Positions 16,451 to 23,742 of a stretch of 64,000 nt of DNA are shown one piece after another; positions within the stretch are counted from its first letter, which is position 1; each line of letters starts with the position of its first letter. The DNA comes from CALMKX01 sp036274895. GTDB taxonomy: Bacteria; Acidobacteriota; Thermoanaerobaculia; Multivoradales; SZUA-115. A program made the position numbers and the translations under genes. Below the pieces are notes generated by a model. That model saw only the letters and a list, made by a program, of their open reading frames with translations. It was not told the DNA's origin and ran no database searches. The stretch lies in assembly GCA_036274895.1 (NCBI GenBank), contig DASUEU010000074.1:53920-117919 (forward strand). Reading direction: 5' to 3'.

Positions 16451-16969
16451 TCAACGAATCTCATCCACCATCACCTCCAGGGAACCGCCCTCCGGCGAGA
16501 TCCCCTCGACGCTCAAACGATAGGAAGTGCCTGACGCTTCGAGCGTGCCGCAGTCCAGGGGCGCGCTGGTGACCGCGCACTTCAAGACCTCCCCGGCCAC
16601 CAGCATCCGCACCTCCCACTCCTTGGACGCGCCGATCTGAGTGGTGAAGGCACGCACGGAGACCTTGCCTTCGGCCGCCCGGGCCGACTGGCCGTCATGG
16701 AGGGAAAAGCGGGTGTGCACCGGCTGGTCGGCAGGGGTTGGATCGATCAGCGGCGAACGATACGGGGGCGGCTCGCCGTGCGCTGGGGGCCGGTCCGGAG
16801 GCGCCTGAGGTCCCGGCGGAGTCGCGGGGCCGATCGCTCGGTCGACCGGGGCTCGGCGGCTTTCCGTGAGCTGCTGGTAACCGATCCAGACTCCCGCCAC
16901 CGTCGCCGCCAAGGCGACGAGGGCGATCACCAGCTGGGCCAGTTGGGCCAGACCTCTGTCCGAGCTCAT
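16451..16969 (-). CDS. Membrane-anchored protein sharing the SEFIR protein's C-terminal domain
   Basis: The 172-residue protein has one N-terminal transmembrane helix (about residues 8-30), a proline-rich linker (45-82) and a beta-rich domain (about 85-172). That domain aligns with residues 247-333 of the SEFIR protein at 3227-4228: HxxFxLxDGQ near the start, a central G-V strand, then Y-x-L-x-V and a closing SLEVMVDEIR versus SLELNELR. It lacks the SEFIR domain. Function is unknown. The shared architecture (helix, proline-rich linker, same outer domain) suggests that both sense or bind the same kind of extracytoplasmic ligand. Confidence 0.72.
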   Translation of the reverse strand: MSSDRGLAQLAQLVIALVALAATVAGVWIGYQQLTESRRAPVDRAIGPATPPGPQAPPDRPPAHGEPPPYRSPLIDPTPADQPVHTRFSLHDGQSARAAEGKVSVRAFTTQIGASKEWEVRMLVAGEVLKCAVTSAPLDCGTLEASGTSYRLSVEGISPEGGSLEVMVDEIR

Positions 16970-17200
16970 TTCGACGGTCCTCAGGAAGCGAGCGGGAGGC
17001 TATCGGCATTTCGCACACCGAGCAAGCAAGCTGCGCCGTGGGTCCGAGGATCGGTGATCCAGCGAGCGCGCAAAGAGGCATGACGGTGATCCCATCCTTC
17101 GAGCAACCCGGATCTATCCGAAGAGGTGGCAGCCGAGCCTTTGTGCCTGGTGGAGGATGGAGCCGCCAGGAGCAGCGCCCGCTCGAGCGGGCCAACGACC

Positions 17201-19951
17201 ATGAACCTCGGCAGGCTCGCCTCGGCGGGCACCCCTCTCCGTCAAGACTCACAGACCACTGCATCCAAGACCGGCCCAGCAGCCTTCGGCCTGGTCCTCG
17301 GGCTGGCCCTGGGCGCCGCAGCGCCGCTGGCCGCCGTGACGGTGACGGTCTCGCCGTCGCTGGTGGCCCTGGGGCAGGGGGGCATCAGCGCTCCAGTTTC
17401 CCTGCGGGTGATGCCTGGAGTGTCCCGCCAGGACGCCCTGTTCACCTTCCAGCCGGTGCTCCCCGGGGCGCTCGCGGGCAGCGTCACCGTCCTGCCGGCG
17501 ACGATCGCCGTCCGCGTGCCGGCCGGGGCGGCCTTCGGAGCGGCGACCTTCACCGTCAGGGCGGGTCCAGAGGCCCGCCTGGGGACCTGGCCGGTGGCCT
17601 TCGAGTCCTCTGCAGTCGAGCTCGAGGGCTTCACGCTCGAGATCCGCGCGAGCCTCACCGCCCCTGCCGGCGTGACCACCGCTGCCGTGGTCTTCCCCAG
17701 CTCCGGGGCACAGCTCGCCATCGACGAGCGGGTCCGCCCGCGGGGTCTGCTCGCCACCAGCGGCACCGGCACCCTGATCGGCACCTGGCGCTTCGACGGC
17801 CACCCCTTCGACCGCTTCGCCGTGCAGGCCACGGCCGGGCTGCCCCTGGCGATCGAGGCGCGGTTGCCCATCCCCACGCCCACTCTCGGCACCCACCGCC
17901 TCGAGTTGGCGATCGAGTCGCCCCAGCGGCTGGTGTCCGAGGCGGTCACCGTGATCGGGGTCACCCGCCGGTCGAGCCGCCTGCGTCTGCTCGCACCCGA
18001 GGAGGGCGACGAGGTGCTGCTCGCCGCGGCGCGCTTCCGCTGGACCCTGGTGCCGGGGGCGATCGGCTATCAGGTGGAGCTGCGCCGGGAGGGGCCGGCC
18101 ACTCTGCCCGCCCTGCGCCGCACGGTGGGTGCGCCGCCCTGGTCGCCGAGCCTCGAGGACCGCAGCCGGCTGACGTTCGGGGAATGGCGCTGGCGGGTGA
18201 TCCCCCTCTTCGCCGGGGCTGTGGAAGGAGAGGGCAGCGAGGAGCGGCGGCTCTCCCTGGTCGAGCGCTCGGCGGCGGTCCCGTGGGGCATCCGGCTCGC
18301 CGCCCTCGGGCCGCAGGAGGCATCTTCCGAGCCCGGCGCGCCGCCGGCTGAGCCCACGAGCCCCGCCCGTCAGCTGCTGCTCTCCCTCGAAGGTCACTGG
18401 AACGCCGGCTCGGCTACGGACCAGCCCGATCGCCAGGAGGCCGACCTCAACCTCTCGACCCAGCTCGGCCTCACCGGCCCGATGAGCCTGGCCGCCGGCA
18501 CGGTGGACCTCTCGGTGCGCCGCGATCTGGTGGCCGGCACCAGCCCGGATCCGGACCGCTCCTGGGTGTTGCGGGGTGGCCGGCAGGGGCTCGAATCGGG
18601 TGGCGTTGCCGTGGCCGGGGTGGGTCTGTTCGGACCGGAGCTGCTGCTCGGTTCGGAGCTGGTGGCGGCCGGCCTGGTCACCCCGGGCGTCGAGGGTACG
18701 GTGGGGCTCGCGGGCCTGCGCCTCGGCTACTACCAGAACCTCGAGCCCGAGCTGGCCGGCCTGGTCAGCGGCTCCCTCGCCCCCGAGCAGGAGGTGAGGG
18801 CCGCCGCCGTCGATTTTTCGGGCCGGGAAGGGCGCCTGCGCTTGCGCGCCCTCGGGCTCCAAGTGGTGGAGCCTGCGGGCGAGCTGGGCCCCGGCAAGGA
18901 GGGGACGGTGGCCGGCTTGCTGGGAGAGCTGCGTCTGGGGCCGGGCCTGGAGCTGGTGGTCGAGGCGGCCCGTGGGGAGGTCACTCCCGGGGAGGGCAGC
19001 TTCGAGCCGGCGCAGCGCGGTGACGCCTGGCGCTTGGGCGCCCTCGGCAGCCGAGGAGCCTGGACCTGGGGCCTGACCCTGCGCCGCTCGGACGCCGGCT
19101 TCGCCAACCCGGCCAACCCGGGCCTCACGGCCGGCGGGCTCGGCGGGCGCCGCCACACCGAACTGACCCTCGGCCGCAGCTTCGCGACCGTCTCGGCCCA
19201 GGGCATCTTGCGGCGGGTGGAGGAGGGGGCGTCGCGGCTGTCGGGCGGAGACCTGGCCGTGTCGATTCCGTGGGGCACGGGCAACTCGTTCAGCTTCGCG
19301 GGCAACTACTCGTTGACCGAGGCGCCCGGGGATCCCGGCTTCTTCCTGCCCGCGAGCGAGCAGCAGAGCTGGGGCGCCCAGCTCGCCTTCGCCGAGACCC
19401 TCGGCTCCTGGTCCCTGACCCAGACCGCCGGCTACCAGGAGAGCCGCAGCCGGTTCGATCCGGGGCGCTTCCAGGCCGCCACCACGGCGCAGTTGGGCGG
19501 CCACGTGGCCCTCGCTTCCTGGCTCTCCCTCGACGCCCAGGCGCAGGGCCTCCGCTCGGAGGCCGGCGATCCGGCGACGGTGACCGAGAGCCTCCTGGTG
19601 GGGCTCCAGCCGCAGCTCGCCTGGGCCGAGCGGGGGTTGACGCTGTCCTCGCAGATCTGCTTCGATCGCACCCGCATGGAGCTGGCCCACACCGGCCTGG
19701 CGGGCACCGAGCCGGCGAGCGCCGAGCTGCGCAACGAGCGCTATCAGCTGGCCCTGGGCTGGAACCCCGCCTGGCTCGGCTCGCTGGTCGGCTTCCAGGT
19801 CAGCGCCGACTGGAGCCGCAGCCGCAGTCCCGGCCTCGAGGACGCACGCTTTCTCGCCACCTACGGTTTCTCGCTCACCCTGCGGAGGCAGCACAGCGCC
19901 GCCGCGGGGACGGGCGGACCCGCGCAGCCTCCCGGGACCCTTGGAGGTTGA
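17201..19951 (+). CDS. Large secreted protein: Ig-like domains plus predicted outer-membrane barrel
   Basis: The 916-residue protein starts at ATG 17201 and has a long signal peptide (hydrophobic GLVLGLALGAAAPLAA). Residues about 45-260 form two or three Ig-like beta domains (VTVTVSPSLVALGQGGISAPVSL). About 260-350 resemble a fibronectin-type module (ARFRWTLVPGAIGYQVELRR). From about 385 to the end there are regular alternating strands with aromatic girdles and short turns (for example LAFAETLGSWSLTQTAGYQESRS), as in a 16-or-more-strand outer-membrane barrel, closing with FLATYGFSLTLRR. I know no named family. The small secreted protein at 19966 follows 14 bases later and is probably coexpressed. 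Confidence 0.68.
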   Translation: MNLGRLASAGTPLRQDSQTTASKTGPAAFGLVLGLALGAAAPLAAVTVTVSPSLVALGQGGISAPVSLRVMPGVSRQDALFTFQPVLPGALAGSVTVLPATIAVRVPAGAAFGAATFTVRAGPEARLGTWPVAFESSAVELEGFTLEIRASLTAPAGVTTAAVVFPSSGAQLAIDERVRPRGLLATSGTGTLIGTWRFDGHPFDRFAVQATAGLPLAIEARLPIPTPTLGTHRLELAIESPQRLVSEAVTVIGVTRRSSRLRLLAPEEGDEVLLAAARFRWTLVPGAIGYQVELRREGPATLPALRRTVGAPPWSPSLEDRSRLTFGEWRWRVIPLFAGAVEGEGSEERRLSLVERSAAVPWGIRLAALGPQEASSEPGAPPAEPTSPARQLLLSLEGHWNAGSATDQPDRQEADLNLSTQLGLTGPMSLAAGTVDLSVRRDLVAGTSPDPDRSWVLRGGRQGLESGGVAVAGVGLFGPELLLGSELVAAGLVTPGVEGTVGLAGLRLGYYQNLEPELAGLVSGSLAPEQEVRAAAVDFSGREGRLRLRALGLQVVEPAGELGPGKEGTVAGLLGELRLGPGLELVVEAARGEVTPGEGSFEPAQRGDAWRLGALGSRGAWTWGLTLRRSDAGFANPANPGLTAGGLGGRRHTELTLGRSFATVSAQGILRRVEEGASRLSGGDLAVSIPWGTGNSFSFAGNYSLTEAPGDPGFFLPASEQQSWGAQLAFAETLGSWSLTQTAGYQESRSRFDPGRFQAATTAQLGGHVALASWLSLDAQAQGLRSEAGDPATVTESLLVGLQPQLAWAERGLTLSSQICFDRTRMELAHTGLAGTEPASAELRNERYQLALGWNPAWLGSLVGFQVSADWSRSRSPGLEDARFLATYGFSLTLRRQHSAAAGTGGPAQPPGTLGG

Positions 19952-19965
19952 GAAGGAGAATCACC

Positions 19966-20583
19966 ATGTTGAGCAACAGATTCTCCATCGTCTTCATGCT
20001 GGCCCTGGTGCTGCTCGCCGGCACCCCAGCGTGGGCGGGGATCACCACCAGCTTCGACAACACCGCCGGAACGGGCTCCCTCTTCAGCGGCTGGTACTGG
20101 CTGCGTGACGGCGGCGACCGAGCGACCTGGACGGTGACCGAGAGCAGCACCTCAGTTCCCGGCGACATGAAATGCGAGCTGTGGATCGATGCGCTGGTCA
20201 CCAATACCTCGAGTGGAGGCTCGGGCCATGACAAGACCATGGACCTGGAGATCACTGTCTCCGGGTACTCAACTCAGAAGCTCCACTTCGTTTTCGACAA
20301 CAGCGCCGCGGTAACGACGACCGATTCCAAGGGTGCCGGGTACGAGATCAAGCGGCGCATGCTGAGTCGCCGCGGGTTGGTGGATCCTCTCAACAACATC
20401 ACGCTCTCGAGCGCAGACCAGGACAAGTTCGCCAACATCTGTCAGTGGTTCAAGGTCCGGCGCTCGATGACGATCCGCTATGCATGGACGCCCACCCGCG
20501 AGGCCTGCTGCGCCAACAACGCGGCGATGACGCACCACGTGGCGGTCAACGACAAGACGATGAACTTCTCGTTCTATCGGTGA
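19966..20583 (+). CDS. Small secreted protein of unknown function
   Basis: The 205-residue protein has a clear signal peptide (FMLALVLLAGTPAWA, cleaved near residue 25) and AAGGAGAA upstream of ATG 19966. The mature part is polar and beta-rich, with tryptophans, a CELW strand, a KLHFVFDNS strand and three further cysteines late in the chain (one in ICQWF, two adjacent in EACCANN), which may form disulfides. No family is recognised. It lies immediately downstream of the large barrel protein and could be its secreted partner or cargo, which is inference from context only. Confidence 0.7.
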   Translation: MLSNRFSIVFMLALVLLAGTPAWAGITTSFDNTAGTGSLFSGWYWLRDGGDRATWTVTESSTSVPGDMKCELWIDALVTNTSSGGSGHDKTMDLEITVSGYSTQKLHFVFDNSAAVTTTDSKGAGYEIKRRMLSRRGLVDPLNNITLSSADQDKFANICQWFKVRRSMTIRYAWTPTREACCANNAAMTHHVAVNDKTMNFSFYR

Positions 20584-20653
20584 ACCAACCGGGCAGCCCG
20601 GACCTTCTCCGCGAACAGATCGAAGGAGTCGCTCCGGGCTGCTTGACGCTCGA

Positions 20654-20836
20654 TCAGGGTCCGACTCGCCTCACCTCTCCTGAGGCGACCTCTTCGAGGA
20701 CCAGCAGCAGCGCCGGGACGAGCGGTTGGAGGAACTCGAGCTTGTTGCGGCGGGCAATCAGGATCACCACGGCGATCTCGTGCCGCGCCACGGTTTGTTG
20801 GTAGCTCAAGCGCTGATCGGTGGTGACGAGGGCGGC
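20654..20836 (-). pseudogene. DUF5615-like PIN-type toxin remnant (C-terminal half)
   Basis: Directly after, and out of frame with, the DUF433 antitoxin end, the minus strand reads LVTTDQRLSYQQTVARHEIA then VVILIARRNKLEFLQPLVPA, ending in EVRRVGP and a stop at 20654. This matches the second half of DUF5615 PIN-like proteins, which are normally encoded right after DUF433 genes and are about 110 residues long. The first 55-60 residues, including early acidic PIN residues, are absent and no start codon or ribosome site is evident. I infer a deletion between the antitoxin's last codons and mid-toxin. Confidence 0.68.
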
Positions 20837-21033
20837 GACTCCTTGGCCTGCTCCAGGAAGGCGACGGCGTGCTCTCGACTGACGGTGGGGAAGTCCTCGA
20901 GGAACTCGCCCAGGGTGGCGCCTTCCTCGATGTAGTCCAGCAGGGTCTGGATGGGCACTCGCGTGCCGGCGAAGACCACGGCGCCGCTCATGACCTCCTC
21001 GGATCGGCTGCCCAGGGGGTGAGGGATCGGCAT
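20806..21033 (-). CDS. DUF433-family antitoxin
   Basis: The 75-residue protein matches DUF433 (VapB-like, winged-helix antitoxin): a short N-terminus, then EEVMSGAVVFAGTRVPIQTL, LLDYIEEGATLGEFLEDFPT and VSREHAVAFLEQAKE. ATG 21033 is preceded by GGAGGAAG at good spacing. The last ten residues (serine/proline rich) are unlike the family and probably come from the deletion that removed the start of the downstream toxin. It is therefore likely to be an orphan antitoxin. Confidence 0.83.
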   Translation of the reverse strand: MPIPHPLGSRSEEVMSGAVVFAGTRVPIQTLLDYIEEGATLGEFLEDFPTVSREHAVAFLEQAKESPPSSPPISA

Positions 21034-21142
21034 GACGACTTCCTCCTCGGTGTACCGATGGATGATAGCCGAGGAGGCAGAGAAGGCTGCAGGACTACGC
21101 CGAGCTGGGGCTCGGCGCTCCCGAGCGCCGCTCAGCCCCGAT

Positions 21143-21239
21143 GTCATCCCGACCGGAGCCTGCGGAGCAGGCGAAGCGGAGGGATCTCCCACGCCGCGCC
21201 GCTCCGGAGGCCCCTCGGCTTCGCTCGGGGCGACACCCG
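21143..21239. repeat. Bipartite extragenic repeat, copy 2
   Basis: Same two-part structure as at 629-729: GTCATCCCGACCGGAGCC...GGAGGGATCTCCC, a short spacer, then CCCCTCGGCTTCGCTCGGGG. It lies in the 246-base gap between the DUF433 gene and the PQQ-like gene at 21280, which holds no other recognisable feature. Confidence 0.75.
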
Positions 21240-21279
21240 GGCCGGTCGTTGCCGGCCCGGATCGCCGCCATCGTCGCCG

Positions 21280-22647
21280 TTACGGGCTCCCGGTCGCCGC
21301 CGCCGGGGCTTTTGTCTCGCCGAGCGCCACCAGGTGCTTGCCGGTGCGAACCAGGAGCAGGTCGCCGGTGATCGCCGGGGTGGCCATGATGGTCTCGCCC
21401 ATCGAGGAGACCGAAAGGCTCTTGTAGGCCGCTCCGGCTTCGAACACGTACACGTCGCCGTCCTCGCTCGAGAGGTACACCCGGTTGCCGGCCGCCACGG
21501 GGGAAGCCGTGAACGCCGTGCGCCCACTGCCCACCCGCTGCTTGTAGAGCTCCTTGCCGGTCTTCGCCTCGTAGCAAGTGAGGGCCCCGCCGTTGCCCAG
21601 GGTGTAGAGCTGCTCGCCCACCACGATCGGCGTCGGGATGTAGGTGCCCCCCTTCATGGTGGCCCAGGGGATCTGCTCGCTCGAGGTCTGGCCCTCCTTG
21701 AGCGACAGGTCCCCCCGGCCTCCCGGCCGGATGGCGTACACCGGCTGCAGCGGCCGGTAACCCTCCGACACGAAGATCAGGCCGTGAGCGAAGATCGGCG
21801 TCGCCACGGTCACCTCGGTGGTGGGGGAGACCTTCCACAGCTCGGCGCCGGTCTCCGGGTCGTAGCCGCGGATGGCCCGGCCGCCGTTGGTGGCGATCTC
21901 CCAGCGCTCGCCGGCCGGCACCGGCGTCGGCGTGCCCCAGGAGGAGATCTCCGGCCGCGCCGTGCGCCACAGCTGCTTGCCGTCGGCCAGCGAGTAGGCG
22001 GCCAGGAACGAGTCCTGCGCGCGGTCCACCTGGACGATCACCCGGTCCCGCCAGATCACCGGCGAGCTCGAATGCCCCCACTGGTAGCTGGGGTCGTAGA
22101 ACCAACCCGTGTCGAGGCCGCCCAGCTCCGCCCGCCACTTGACGTTGCCGTCGAGGTCGAGGCCGTAGAGCCCGCCCTCCGAGCCGAAAAGGACCACCAC
22201 CATCTTGCCGTCGGTGGCCGGGGTGGAGTTGGCGTGGGTGGCCTTGATGTGGCGGTCCACCTTGGCCTTGCCCTTGGCCACCTCTTTGTCCCACAGCACC
22301 TTGCCGGTGGCGCGGTCGAGGGCCAGCATCCGCCAGGAGATCTCCCCCTCGTTGGTGGTCACGTCCACGTCGCCGTAGAGACCGGTGCGCAGGGACGGGT
22401 CCCCTGCGAGGTGCACGGCGGTGGCGACGAAGACCTTGTCCCCCCAGACCACCGGGCTGGCGTGGGAGAAGCCCGGGATGGGCGTCGTCCAGCGCACGTT
22501 CTTGCCTTCTTTGACGTTCCACTCGAGGGGTGGCGTGGCGCTCTCGGCCACCCCGGAGGCTCCCGGGCCGCGGAAGGACGGCCAGTTCTCGCCCGCCGCG
22601 GGCAGGGCCGCGAGCAGGCAGCTGATCACCAGGGCCGAGGGCTTCAT
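21280..22647 (-). CDS. Exported PQQ-like beta-propeller protein (2)
   Basis: The 455-residue protein has a short signal peptide (LVISCLLAALPAAG) and then WPSFRGPGASGV, the conserved opening of Planctomycete/Acidobacteriota PQQ-like propellers. Blades carry the repeat pattern (MLALDRATGKVLWDKE; GYDPETGAELWKV; CYEAKTGKELYKQ). PQQ-binding residues of true quinoproteins are not apparent. Its ATG overlaps the TGA of the upstream ankyrin gene by four bases, so the two are translationally coupled. The pair is divergent from the 23743-41688 array and shares its 268-base intergenic region. Confidence 0.87.
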   Translation of the reverse strand: MKPSALVISCLLAALPAAGENWPSFRGPGASGVAESATPPLEWNVKEGKNVRWTTPIPGFSHASPVVWGDKVFVATAVHLAGDPSLRTGLYGDVDVTTNEGEISWRMLALDRATGKVLWDKEVAKGKAKVDRHIKATHANSTPATDGKMVVVLFGSEGGLYGLDLDGNVKWRAELGGLDTGWFYDPSYQWGHSSSPVIWRDRVIVQVDRAQDSFLAAYSLADGKQLWRTARPEISSWGTPTPVPAGERWEIATNGGRAIRGYDPETGAELWKVSPTTEVTVATPIFAHGLIFVSEGYRPLQPVYAIRPGGRGDLSLKEGQTSSEQIPWATMKGGTYIPTPIVVGEQLYTLGNGGALTCYEAKTGKELYKQRVGSGRTAFTASPVAAGNRVYLSSEDGDVYVFEAGAAYKSLSVSSMGETIMATPAITGDLLLVRTGKHLVALGETKAPAAATGSP

Positions 22648-23474
22648 GGCTTCTCCTCAGCGGGCGCTTCGACCCGCGTCATCTCGATCTTGTTGCCGGC
22701 CTGGTCGAGGCTGATGCCGACCACCTTCTCTCCCTCGCTTTTGAACACCAGGGTCAAGGCATCGAACATCAGGGGCCGGAAAGTGGTGTCGTTGACGGCG
22801 CCCAGCACCAGGGGGGGCTGGCCACCGCTGAACTTGGCGGTCAGGTTCTTGGCCGCGGGGTCGAAGACCATCTCGCAGTCGAAGCCGGCGGTGCTGGTGT
22901 ACTTGCCGGCGTAGCGGGCGAGGATCTCCGGCGCCACTTGGGCGGTGGCGGGAGGCGGCGGTTTGACACCGGCCTCTTCGAGGATCTTGACCACCTCGGC
23001 CTGACCGCCCTGCTTGGCCATGGCGAGGGTGCCGGAGAGGGAGTCGAGGGGCACCTTGCCGCTCTCGAGCACGGCCTTGAGCACCTCGGTCTTGCCGCGG
23101 GAGACGGCCATGCCGATGGCACCGGATGGGTCCGCGCCGGCGGCGATCAGCAGCTTCACCACCTCGGCGTGACCGTTGTAGGCGGCCCAGGTGATGGGAG
23201 TGGACTCGTAGAAAGTGTCCGCCACGTCGGGCTTGGCTCCCCGCTCGAGCAGGAGCTTGACGATCTCGGCATGGCCCTTGTCCGCGGCGCGGGAGAGGGC
23301 GGTGGCGCCGTACTCGTCGGCGGCGTCCACCGGCACTCCCTGATCGAGCAGGGCACGGACTTGAGCGGTCTCGCCCTTGCTGGCCGCCATGCGCAGGTCG
23401 AATCCGGGATCTCCGGCGAAGACCGGCCCGGCCACCAGCGGGCAGAGGGCGAGGGTCAGAAGCAGGCTTCTCAT
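22644..23474 (-). CDS. Exported ankyrin-repeat protein with C-terminal beta domain
   Basis: The 276-residue protein has a signal peptide (LLLTLALCPLVAGPVFA). Residues about 25-175 contain four to five ankyrin repeats (for example DEYGATALSRAADKGHAEIV then KLLLERGAKP; TPITWAAYNGHAEVVKLLI). Residues about 185-276 resemble DUF3471-type beta domains found at the ends of some beta-lactamase-like and ankyrin proteins (LARYAGKYTS...LTLVFKSEGEKVVGISL). It probably acts in the periplasm as a protein-binding scaffold. It is translationally coupled to the PQQ-like gene at 21280-22647. Confidence 0.85.
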   Translation of the reverse strand: MRSLLLTLALCPLVAGPVFAGDPGFDLRMAASKGETAQVRALLDQGVPVDAADEYGATALSRAADKGHAEIVKLLLERGAKPDVADTFYESTPITWAAYNGHAEVVKLLIAAGADPSGAIGMAVSRGKTEVLKAVLESGKVPLDSLSGTLAMAKQGGQAEVVKILEEAGVKPPPPATAQVAPEILARYAGKYTSTAGFDCEMVFDPAAKNLTAKFSGGQPPLVLGAVNDTTFRPLMFDALTLVFKSEGEKVVGISLDQAGNKIEMTRVEAPAEEKP

Positions 23475-23742
23475 CAGCGTTCCTCCGGTTTGAAGACCGA
23501 TGAACCGTATACGAGTTACGCGATCCGGTGTTCCAGCCCGCCAGGAGAACCTTCCTCACCGCCCCCCGTAGAACGGTGCGACCGGGTGAGCTCGGCGCCG
23601 AGCCTCCGGCACACCCCTTGCTACCGACTTCGACCAGCGTGACGGCCCGCCCGCATCGCCCCACCTCGACTGCACCTCCCGCCGGCCCCTGGGCCTGGCA
23701 GGAGCCCTGTTTCCTGCCTGTTTCGTCCCCGAGGAGAAAACC

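Noticed and set aside
17249..19894. An 881-codon open frame on the - strand
   Set aside because: It mirrors the secreted barrel gene on the + strand; composition is arginine/glycine/alanine rich without family motifs.
23475..23742. Riboswitch or small RNA in the divergent gap before the 13-gene array
   Set aside because: I looked for conserved riboswitch cores and hairpin-plus-T-run terminators and saw none; a TATACG hexamer near 23507 could be a promoter element but lacks a partner.
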